Source of the DNA: Paracoccaceae bacterium
GTDB lineage: Bacteria > Pseudomonadota > Alphaproteobacteria > Rhodobacterales > Rhodobacteraceae
Direction: 5' to 3'
Assembly (NCBI GenBank): GCA_030750975.1
Contig: JASMHC010000015.1
Coordinates: 124,001-188,000 of the forward strand
Length of the DNA stretch: 64,000 nt
Part shown: positions 1 to 6,840 of the stretch, piece by piece
How positions within the stretch are numbered: position 1 is the first letter of the stretch
How the letters are laid out: every line of letters starts with the position of its first letter
Program-made: the position numbers and the translations under genes
The notes under the pieces: generated by a model
Database searches by the model: none
What the model saw: only the letters and a program-made list of their open reading frames with translations
Told to the model about the DNA's origin: nothing

Positions 1-344
1 GGCCGATGGGCCGTGCCGGTATCAGCATTTTCAAGGCCGAACCGCGCAAGACACCCTATGTGCTTGAAATGATGGAGCGCCACCCCGAAGGGTCGCAGGC
101 CTTTATCCCGATGAGCATGGACCCGTTTCTGATCATTGCCGCGAGGGGTCAAGGCGGCAATCCCGGGGTGCCCGAGGCATTTGTCTCGGCCCCCGGGCAA
201 GGGATCAATTTTCATCGCAATGTTTGGCATGGGGTGCTGACCCCGCTGCATGAACCCGGCCTTTTCGCTGTGGTGGACCGGATCGGAGAGACACCAAACT
301 TAGAAGAAGTTTGGCTGGAACCACAATATGTGGTAAATATTTAA
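1..344 (+). CDS. allA: Ureidoglycolate lyase, C-terminal part (cut by window edge)
   Basis: The frame is open to the left edge of the window, so only the last ~114 residues are visible; the family is about 160-170 residues, so roughly 50 are missing. The visible part carries family segments such as GRAGISIFKAEPR, a PMSMDPFLIIAA strand and the FHRNVWHGVLTPL segment typical of this cupin-fold enzyme. AllA splits ureidoglycolate into glyoxylate and urea at the end of purine (allantoin) breakdown in the cytoplasm. The purine permease that follows on the same strand after 56 bp supports a purine-use operon. The ATG at position 6 is internal and is not the true start. Confidence 0.85.
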   Translation, partial: PMGRAGISIFKAEPRKTPYVLEMMERHPEGSQAFIPMSMDPFLIIAARGQGGNPGVPEAFVSAPGQGINFHRNVWHGVLTPLHEPGLFAVVDRIGETPNLEEVWLEPQYVVNI

Positions 345-400
345 TCAGCCTGCACAAAGAACAGGCATTTTGAATACTGACAACAGGGAAGGGATTTACC

Positions 401-1717
401 ATGTCAGACACAACCGCTAACTATAGCGATCCAAGTATCACGCCCCCAATGGGCGAAGCGATCCCGCTGGGGATCCAACATGTTCTGGCGATGTTCGCCT
501 CGAACGTGACACCCTCGATCATCGTCGCCGGCGCGGCGGGGCTGGCCTTTGGCGGGGCCGAGCAGGTCTATCTGATCCAGATGGCCATGCTGTTCGCCGG
601 TGTTGCAACCTTGTTTCAAACCGTCGGCTTCGGCCCTGTGGGCGCGCGCCTGCCGATCATGCAGGGCACCAGCTTTGCCTTTGTCGGCGTGCTGGCCGGT
701 ATTGCCGCGACCCAGGGCCTTGGGGTTGCGCTGACCTCGTGTCTGATCGGGGGGCTGATCCACTTTTCATTGGGTTCGGTGATCAAGAACCTGCGCAGCC
801 TGTTCCCGCCTCTGGTCACTGGTCTGGTGGTTCTGGCCATCGGTCTTTACCTGATCCCGGTCGCGATCAAATACGCCGCCGGTGGTGCGGCGGATTTTCA
901 GATGGCGGCGGAAAGCTTTGGCTCGCTCAAGCATTGGAGCGTGGCGCTAACCGTGGTTGTGGTGGCGCTGATCTGTAAATTCACCGGCAAGGGGCTGATT
1001 TCCAACGCCGGAATTCTGATCGGTATGATCGTGGCCTATATTCTGGCTTATGCGCTGGGCATGGTGAATTTCGATGGCGTGACGAAAGCCAGCTGGATCA
1101 CCGGATTGCGGGTGCTTCCTTACGGGTTCGAGTTTAATCTGGGCGCGGTGATCGGCGTAACCATCGTGTCGATTGTTTCGGCGATCGAAACCGTCGGGGA
1201 TACCTCGGCCACCACAAAAGCCGGTGCAGGCCGCGACGCGACCGACGAAGAGATTGCCGGTGCAACCTATGCAGACGGTCTTGGCACCGCGGTTGCGGCT
1301 GTGTTTGGCGGGTTGCCCAACACCTCGTTCAGCCAGAATGTCGGGATTGTCGGCATGACCGGTGTCATGAGCCGCCATGTAGTGACCATCGGTGCGCTTG
1401 TGCTGATCATTGGCGGTCTGCTGCCGAAAATCGGGGCGGTCATCGCATCGATGCCGATGCCTGTTCTGGGCGGTGGTGTGATCGTGATGTTCGGTATGGT
1501 GGCCGCGGCTGGCATGAACATGCTGAGCGAAGTGACCATGAACCGCCGCAACATGCTGATCATCGCGATCTCACTGGCGGTGGGTCTGGGCTTTAACCTG
1601 GTTCCAAGCGCGGTTCAGTACCTGCCGGGTATCTGGAAAACGCTTGCCACATCGGCTGTTGCGCCGACGGCGGTGGTTGCCATCGTGCTGAACCTGGTGC
1701 TTCCGCAAGAGGAATAA
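401..1717 (+). CDS. NCS2-family purine (uric acid/xanthine) permease
   Basis: A 438-residue polytopic membrane protein with alternating hydrophobic segments over almost its whole length, the usual size for nucleobase:cation symporter-2 proteins. The family signature QNxGxxxxTG is present as QNVGIVGMTG near residue 310, and the ETVGDTSATT segment near residue 265 matches the substrate-binding region of bacterial urate/xanthine members. It should import a purine base or urate with a cation across the inner membrane. A good ribosome site (AGGGAAGGG) precedes the ATG. It follows allA and is closed by a strong terminator at 1741-1767. The exact purine cannot be told from sequence; urate or xanthine is most likely from the allA context. 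Confidence 0.9.
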   Translation: MSDTTANYSDPSITPPMGEAIPLGIQHVLAMFASNVTPSIIVAGAAGLAFGGAEQVYLIQMAMLFAGVATLFQTVGFGPVGARLPIMQGTSFAFVGVLAGIAATQGLGVALTSCLIGGLIHFSLGSVIKNLRSLFPPLVTGLVVLAIGLYLIPVAIKYAAGGAADFQMAAESFGSLKHWSVALTVVVVALICKFTGKGLISNAGILIGMIVAYILAYALGMVNFDGVTKASWITGLRVLPYGFEFNLGAVIGVTIVSIVSAIETVGDTSATTKAGAGRDATDEEIAGATYADGLGTAVAAVFGGLPNTSFSQNVGIVGMTGVMSRHVVTIGALVLIIGGLLPKIGAVIASMPMPVLGGGVIVMFGMVAAAGMNMLSEVTMNRRNMLIIAISLAVGLGFNLVPSAVQYLPGIWKTLATSAVAPTAVVAIVLNLVLPQEE

Positions 1718-1740
1718 ATCAACCACTCAGGAATGAACTT

Positions 1741-1767
1741 GCCCCGCCGTTTGGCGGGGCTTTTTTT
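1741..1767 (+). terminator. Rho-independent terminator after the purine permease
   Basis: A GC-rich inverted repeat (GCCCCGCC, loop GTTT, GGCGGGGC) is followed directly by seven T residues on the plus strand, 23 bp after the permease stop codon. It should end the allA-permease transcript. The T run touches the stop codon of the convergent DUF1523 gene. Confidence 0.9.
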
Positions 1768-2398
1768 AGGGCAGCAGCTTCAGCAACCGGACCTTGGTGC
1801 GCTTGAACCAGCCTTCGGTTTCGTCCCAGGTTTCCTCGACCTCTTCGATCACAGGATCGATCCGGGCGCGGCGGAAACGGCGCCAGCGGACGCGGATTGC
1901 CCAATAGGCGGCAAAGATCAGGATCAGGGCGATAATGTTGAAATAGGGGATGATGCGCTGGTTCGGATCATCGACCGCCCAAAGCTTGACCGCGTTGGGA
2001 TAGATCGACAGCGCCTCGAACCGCCAGCCATAGTGGCGGATGACGGCCCATTGCGGCTCTTCCGATTTTTTCGAGATCAGGTCAGAGGCCTCGGCCTGAA
2101 GGTTCGCCGTGTCGAACTTGAAATACAGCGGCCAGCCCCAGCCGGTGTCTTCGTTGCGGTAGATCATCGGCTTGTCATTGACACGGAACGTCTGGATGAA
2201 GAACACATCCCGGTTCACGCCGCCCGATGCCTCGCCGGTATAGCCTTCGGCCCAGAAAAGCGAATTCACCCCATAGTCGACACGTTTCTCATAGGTGTCG
2301 GTGATCCGCACCACGTCATATTGCGGCAAGGTGTAATGCAGAAAGGCGGCAAAAAGCAGCCAGAAGAGAATGCGGAATGTCCATCTGACATATGACAT
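1766..2398 (-). CDS. DUF1523 family membrane protein
   Basis: A 210-residue protein with one hydrophobic segment near residues 8-24 and a second near 150-172, framing a ~120-residue region that is probably periplasmic; the C-terminus is rich in Arg/Lys and Glu. The segments YDVVRITDTYEKR, FWAEG and WGWPLYFKFDTANLQA match the DUF1523 family, which is common in Rhodobacterales and has no assigned function. It is monocistronic and convergent with the permease. The ATG start is clear, but no biochemical role can be read from the sequence. Confidence 0.75.
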   Translation of the reverse strand: MSYVRWTFRILFWLLFAAFLHYTLPQYDVVRITDTYEKRVDYGVNSLFWAEGYTGEASGGVNRDVFFIQTFRVNDKPMIYRNEDTGWGWPLYFKFDTANLQAEASDLISKKSEEPQWAVIRHYGWRFEALSIYPNAVKLWAVDDPNQRIIPYFNIIALILIFAAYWAIRVRWRRFRRARIDPVIEEVEETWDETEGWFKRTKVRLLKLLP

Positions 2399-2432
2399 GG
2401 TGAAAACCTGTTAACTGGTGATTGTCCTTAAT

Positions 2433-2489
2433 AAGGGGGGCAGTCTGCCCCCCTTAAACCCCCCTGAGGATATTTTTGGACAAAAGAAA
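2433..2489 (+). repeat. Roseobacter-type intergenic repeat with hairpin, copy A
   Basis: An 11-bp inverted repeat (AAGGGGGGCAG/CTGCCCCCCTT, 2433-2455) is followed by C-rich sequence and the 24-base element at 2466-2489 beginning GAGGATATTTTTGGAC and ending AAAAGAAA. The same arrangement recurs at 4908-4964, and a diverged part at 9165-9185. From memory such elements are very common between genes in Rhodobacterales. The hairpin probably ends transcription or stabilises RNA ends; the function of the conserved tail is not known to me. Confidence 0.8.
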
Positions 2490-2531
2490 GCGATTTCGTA
2501 TGAATAATCAGGGAAAATGGGAGTTTTTACA

Positions 2532-3296
2532 GTGGACATGATCGCTGGGGCACGAAACCTGATCACCGATGTGGCCGGTTTGACGGTGGGCAATGCCGAG
2601 GACATGCGCTTGCGCAGCGGATCGACGGTGCTGGTTGGTCAGCAGCCGTTTACCGCGGGTGTGCATGTGATGGGCGGCGCGCCGGGGACGCGCGAAACGG
2701 ATTTGCTGGCCCCCGACAAGATGGTCGAGCAGGTGGATGCTTTGGTGTTGTCGGGCGGATCGGCCTTTGGGCTGGACGCCTGTTCCGGCGTTGCGGACGG
2801 GCTGCGGGCCGCGGGGCGCGGCTTTGATGTGGCGGGCCAGAAAGTGCCGATTGTTCCGGGGGCGATCCTGTTTGATCTGTCAAATGGCGGAGACAAAAGC
2901 TGGGGGCGGAATCCGTATTACGCATTGGGGGCGGCGGCGGTGCGCTCGGCGCATGAAATGTTCGGTCTGGGCAGTGTCGGGGCCGGATCCGGGGCGACGA
3001 CGATTGCGATCGTGGCGACAGATGCGGCTTTGACGCAGGCCCAATGCACCAGAATGGCGGTCGCCGCCCATGACGGGATGGCGCGGGCCATTGTGCCGTC
3101 GCACACCCCTATGGACGGTGATCTTGTATTTGGTGTTTCAACCGGAAACGGGGCGAATTCGCCTGAAACAGAGACTGTTTTGCAGATTGGACATGCCGCC
3201 GCGACCTGCCTTGCACGGGCCATTGCGCGGGGGGTGTTTGCGGCCACGGGATGGGACGCGGCCCCCCTGCCCGCCTGGAAAGACCTGCATGGCTGA
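2532..3296 (+). CDS. P1 family peptidase/DmpA-like Ntn hydrolase, internally shortened
   Basis: About 254 residues when started at the GTG at 2532, which has GGGAG 8 bases upstream; an ATG at 2517 and one at 2538 are alternatives. The segments ARNLITDVAGLTVGNA, LSGGSAFGLDA, GAILFDL, GSVGAGSGAT, TIAIVATDAALTQAQ and MDGDLVFGVSTG are in the order found in DmpA/NylC-type aminopeptidases and amide hydrolases of the S58/P1 family. Those are usually 320-370 residues. Here GAGSGAT runs straight into TIAIVATDA, so the stretch that normally separates them, ahead of the self-cleavage residue, is missing. The Asn that often precedes the Thr nucleophile is Ala. Activity and autoprocessing are therefore doubtful. 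No operon partner is evident. Confidence 0.75.
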   Translation: MDMIAGARNLITDVAGLTVGNAEDMRLRSGSTVLVGQQPFTAGVHVMGGAPGTRETDLLAPDKMVEQVDALVLSGGSAFGLDACSGVADGLRAAGRGFDVAGQKVPIVPGAILFDLSNGGDKSWGRNPYYALGAAAVRSAHEMFGLGSVGAGSGATTIAIVATDAALTQAQCTRMAVAAHDGMARAIVPSHTPMDGDLVFGVSTGNGANSPETETVLQIGHAAATCLARAIARGVFAATGWDAAPLPAWKDLHG

Positions 3297-3404
3297 TCGA
3301 TTGCCGGATGCTTAAGGTAGAAAGCGGACAAGCCGGGGCAGATTGTGCTGGACAAGACGATCTGGACATGCAGTCTGCATTTGATCAAATTTTGGGAGGA
3401 TATC

Positions 3405-4880
3405 ATGGGCGACACACGTTCCGATCTTTTGGCGATGATGAAGGACCCCAGCCTGCTGGTGGACCGAGCCTATCTGGCCGGTGAATGGGTCGACGGGGAT
3501 GGCGCGTTTGACGTGACCAATCCGGCGCGGGGCGATGTGATCGCCCGCGTGGCAGATTGCAGCCGCGCCCAGGTGGCCGAAGCGATTGCGGCAGCCGAAG
3601 CCAGCCAGAAGGATTGGGCGGCAATGACCGGCAAGGAGCGCGCGGCAATCCTGCGGCGCTGGTTTGATCTGATGATGGAGAATCAGGACGATCTGGGGGC
3701 GATCCTGACGGCCGAACAAGGCAAGCCACTGGCCGAGGCCAAGGGTGAGATCGCCTATGGCGCGTCGTTTATCGAGTTCATGGCGGAAGAGGCCAAGCGG
3801 GTCTATGGCGAAACCATTCCGGGACATCAGCGCGACAAACGGATCATGGTGATGAAACAGCCCATTGGGGTGGTCGGCTCGATCACCCCGTGGAATTTCC
3901 CCAATGCGATGATCACCCGCAAGGCGGCCCCGGCGCTGGCGGCGGGCTGTACATTTGTGGCGCGTCCGGCATCCGAGACGCCATTGTCGGCGCTGGTCAT
4001 GGGCGTGCTGGCCGAGCGGGCGGGTATCCCGAAGGGGGTTTTCTCGGTCCTGCCATCAACCCGATCCTCAGACGTGGGCCGCGAGATGTGTGAAAATCCG
4101 GCTGTGCGCAAGATCACCTTCACCGGTTCCACCGAAGTCGGCCGGATTTTGCTGCGGCAGGCGGCGGATCAGGTGATGAAATGCTCGATGGAGCTGGGTG
4201 GCAATGCGCCATTCATCGTGTTTGACGACGCCGATCTGGATGCGGCGGTTGAAGGCGCCATCATGTGCAAGTTCCGCAATAACGGTCAGACCTGTGTCTG
4301 CGCCAACCGGATTTATGTTCAGGATGCCGTTTACGATGCCTTTGCCGAAAAGCTGGCGGCGGCTGTGTCAAAGATGAAAGTCGGCGATGGTCTGGAAGAG
4401 GGCACCGCATTAGGCCCGTTGATCAATGATGCAGCGATTGCCAAGGTTCAGGAACATATTGCCGATGCGACCGCCAAAGGTGGCAAGGTGATTTTGGGGG
4501 GCGGTGATCCGCTTCAGGGACCGGGGCATTTCCTGCCGCCGACCATCGTGACCGGTGCGACCAGAGACATGGCTGTTTCAACCGAAGAGACCTTTGGCCC
4601 GATGGCCCCTTTGTTCCGCTTCAAGGATGTGGATGAGGTGATCGAGCTGGCCAATGACACGATCTTTGGTCTGGCGTCCTATTTCTACGCCAAGGATCTG
4701 AGCCGCGTCTACAAGGTGGCCGAGGCGCTGGAATATGGCATTGTCGGGGTGAACACGGGCATCATTTCAACCGAGCTGGCCCCGTTTGGCGGGGTGAAAC
4801 AATCGGGGTTGGGCCGCGAGGGCAGCCATCACGGAATCGAGGATTTCCTTGAGATGAAATACGTCTGTTTGTCGGTATAG
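3405..4880 (+). CDS. gabD: NAD(P)-dependent succinate-semialdehyde dehydrogenase-type ALDH
   Basis: A 491-residue aldehyde dehydrogenase. The ATG at 3405 has GGGAGG at normal distance; an upstream in-frame ATG at 3345 would add 20 unconserved residues. It has the Rossmann segment with PWNFPNAM, the ELGGN motif holding the catalytic Glu near residue 263, and the Cys nucleophile in GQTCVCANR near 295. The KQSGLGREGS segment near the C-terminus is typical of GabD. It would oxidise succinate semialdehyde to succinate, linking GABA or polyamine breakdown to the TCA cycle; glutarate semialdehyde is another possible substrate. It stands alone between repeat copies A and B, so context does not settle the substrate. 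Confidence 0.85.
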   Translation: MGDTRSDLLAMMKDPSLLVDRAYLAGEWVDGDGAFDVTNPARGDVIARVADCSRAQVAEAIAAAEASQKDWAAMTGKERAAILRRWFDLMMENQDDLGAILTAEQGKPLAEAKGEIAYGASFIEFMAEEAKRVYGETIPGHQRDKRIMVMKQPIGVVGSITPWNFPNAMITRKAAPALAAGCTFVARPASETPLSALVMGVLAERAGIPKGVFSVLPSTRSSDVGREMCENPAVRKITFTGSTEVGRILLRQAADQVMKCSMELGGNAPFIVFDDADLDAAVEGAIMCKFRNNGQTCVCANRIYVQDAVYDAFAEKLAAAVSKMKVGDGLEEGTALGPLINDAAIAKVQEHIADATAKGGKVILGGGDPLQGPGHFLPPTIVTGATRDMAVSTEETFGPMAPLFRFKDVDEVIELANDTIFGLASYFYAKDLSRVYKVAEALEYGIVGVNTGIISTELAPFGGVKQSGLGREGSHHGIEDFLEMKYVCLSV

Positions 4881-4907
4881 GGCTTCGGACCTGACGGTCC
4901 GACCAGG

Positions 4908-4964
4908 GCGAGGGGGCTGTCTGCCCCCTCGCGCTCCCCCGAGGATATTTTTGGACAAAAGAAA
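4908..4964 (+). repeat. Roseobacter-type intergenic repeat with hairpin, copy B
   Basis: A 10-bp inverted repeat GCGAGGGGGC/GCCCCCTCGC (4908-4917 and 4923-4932) is followed at 4941-4964 by the same 24-base tail as in copy A. A second small dyad (CGGACC-TGAC-GGTCCG) lies just upstream at 4886-4901. The block sits 27 bp after the gabD-like stop and before asd, and probably works as the terminator of the former. Confidence 0.8.
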
Positions 4965-5055
4965 CAAGGGTGGTTTTCCGCCCCTTTTTTCGTTTGGGCT
5001 TTAAGCTTTTGGCGATTTTGGCTAAGGGATTGGTCAAATATCGGAAGGAAGCGTC

Positions 5056-6177
5056 ATGGCTATTGAAAAGGTCGGATTCGTCGGTTGGCGGGGTATGGTC
5101 GGCACTGTGCTGATGGAACGTATGCGTGAAGAAAATGACTTTGCGGATATCAAAGAGGCGCATTTCTTCACCACCTCGCAGGCCGGTCAGGCGGGGCCTG
5201 ATGTGGGTCAGGGCGCAGCACCCCTGCTGGATGCCCGTGACATCAACGCTTTGAAGACGATGGATGTGATCGTGACCTGTCAGGGGGGCGATTACACGAA
5301 TGAGGTGTTTGGCCCGCTGCGCAATGCCGGTTGGGACGGGTATTGGATTGATGCGGCGTCATCGTTGCGGATGGCCGACCATTCGGTGATCGTGCTGGAC
5401 CCGGTGAACCGCGCGGTGATTGATCAGGCGCTGGTGGATGGCAAGAAAGATTTCATCGGCGGCAATTGTACGGTCAGCCTGATGATGATGGGGCTTGGCG
5501 GGCTGTTCCAGCATGACCTGATCGAGTGGATGACCTCGATGACCTATCAGGCGGCCTCGGGCGGCGGGGCGCGGCATATGCGTGAGTTGCTGAACCAGAT
5601 GGGGCAGCTGCGGTCCTCTGCCGCCGATCTGCTGGACGATCCGCATTCGGCGATCCTCGACATTGACCGTCAGGTGACGGACGCGCTGCGTTCGGACGCG
5701 ATGCCGACGGATAACTTTGGCGTGCCACTGGCGGGCAGTCTGATCCCGTGGATCGACGTGGGGCTGGAAAACGGCCAGTCGAAAGAGGAATGGAAAGCGG
5801 TTTCGGAAACCAACAAGATCCTTGGCCGGTCCGAGAACCCGATCATGATCGACGGCACCTGTGTTCGGATCGGCGCGATGCGGAGCCACTCTCAGGCGCT
5901 GACCATCAAGCTGAAACGCGACGTGCCAATGGACGAGATCGAGACGATGCTGGACGAGGCGAACGACTGGTCCAAGGTCGTGCCGAACGAGCGCGACGTG
6001 ACCGCGCGCGAGCTGTCACCGGCGGCGATCACCGGCACGCTGACGGTGCCCGTGGGCCGCCTGCGCAAGATGAATATCGGGCCGGAGTATCTGAACGCCT
6101 TTACCGTGGGCGATCAGTTGCTTTGGGGCGCGGCCGAGCCATTGCGGCGGATGTTGCGGGTGTTGGTTGAGGGGTGA
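5056..6177 (+). CDS. asd: Aspartate-semialdehyde dehydrogenase
   Basis: A 373-residue enzyme close to the long enterobacterial-type Asd. It has the N-terminal NADP motif [10 protein letters not shown], the active-site Cys in GGNCTVS near residue 137, and the conserved [10 protein letters not shown] segment near 275. It reduces aspartyl phosphate to aspartate semialdehyde, the branch point toward lysine, meso-diaminopimelate, threonine and methionine, and is normally essential for wall synthesis. A clear AAGGAAG ribosome site lies before the ATG. It is monocistronic and ends at a good terminator (6185-6213). Confidence 0.95.
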   Translation: MAIEKVGFVGWRGMVGTVLMERMREENDFADIKEAHFFTTSQAGQAGPDVGQGAAPLLDARDINALKTMDVIVTCQGGDYTNEVFGPLRNAGWDGYWIDAASSLRMADHSVIVLDPVNRAVIDQALVDGKKDFIGGNCTVSLMMMGLGGLFQHDLIEWMTSMTYQAASGGGARHMRELLNQMGQLRSSAADLLDDPHSAILDIDRQVTDALRSDAMPTDNFGVPLAGSLIPWIDVGLENGQSKEEWKAVSETNKILGRSENPIMIDGTCVRIGAMRSHSQALTIKLKRDVPMDEIETMLDEANDWSKVVPNERDVTARELSPAAITGTLTVPVGRLRKMNIGPEYLNAFTVGDQLLWGAAEPLRRMLRVLVEG

Positions 6178-6184
6178 GGTTGGG

Positions 6185-6213
6185 AAGCCCGCCGGGTTGG
6201 CGGGCTTTTTGTT
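6185..6213 (+). terminator. Rho-independent terminator of asd
   Basis: Inverted repeat AAGCCCGCC-GGGTT-GGCGGGCTT followed by a T-rich run (TTTGTTT), starting 8 bp after the asd stop codon. Confidence 0.9.
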
Positions 6214-6270
6214 TGGGGGAAGCTCAGTCTATTGCTATGTCGCCGATTAAAATGTGACTAGAATATCCCA

Positions 6271-6840
6271 ATGAGCCTTACCCTCCAGCATTTTCCATTA
6301 CCAACCAATTTCAAATTCAATCAGTTTGTATGCTTTGAATTCTTATTGGTGGGGCTCGACAAAATTCGTGCGGCCAATCAAGCAAAAAATAGTGATGACG
6401 GAGCCTACATCATTCTCGCTGGTGGCGCAGTTGGAATGGCGAATGCAGCTCAAGGATTAGAATTGCTGCTCAAAGCCATTCTGAAGGCACAAAAGATTAA
6501 AGAACCAAGCAGAAATCATAATTTAATAGAAATGTATCAGCGAATCGCGAGCAACGAAGTTCTCAAGGCAAACTTCCAGCATCTATCTCAAAGTCTTGAT
6601 CTCACAGCTACTGAAAGAGAGTTAGAAGAAATCGTGAGCGCAATTCATGCGAGCTTTATGCCCAGTCGATACTTGGGCCTAAAGAAAGAAACCATAAGTA
6701 TACCGAATGCTGACAAAGCAACACTTCTTGTGATTGCCCTGATAGCCACATTCTTTGGGGATTTTGCACGCGATACCGTTGTTAGACTCGGTCTTTCAGA
6801 TGCCACTGTTCAAAAAATATTTGGATTTCACTCCCCATAA
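6271..6840 (+). CDS. A/T-rich orphan gene, possible HEPN-domain protein
   Basis: A 189-residue protein I do not recognise by name. Its DNA is visibly richer in A and T than everything around it, with many AAA, ATT and AAT codons, which suggests recent transfer. The segment AAQGLELLLKAILKAQ followed by SRNHNLIEMYQRI (about residues 58-90) has the layout of HEPN domains: a Glu/Lys-rich helix, then a charged turn with His-Asn-Leu, then a second helix. The catalytic RNase form Rx4-6H is not clearly present. A hydrophobic stretch near residues 150-165 could be a buried helix. No nucleotidyltransferase or antitoxin partner lies next to it. It overlaps the convergent ALDH16 gene by 13 bp at the 3' ends. 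Confidence 0.6.
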   Translation: MSLTLQHFPLPTNFKFNQFVCFEFLLVGLDKIRAANQAKNSDDGAYIILAGGAVGMANAAQGLELLLKAILKAQKIKEPSRNHNLIEMYQRIASNEVLKANFQHLSQSLDLTATERELEEIVSAIHASFMPSRYLGLKKETISIPNADKATLLVIALIATFFGDFARDTVVRLGLSDATVQKIFGFHSP

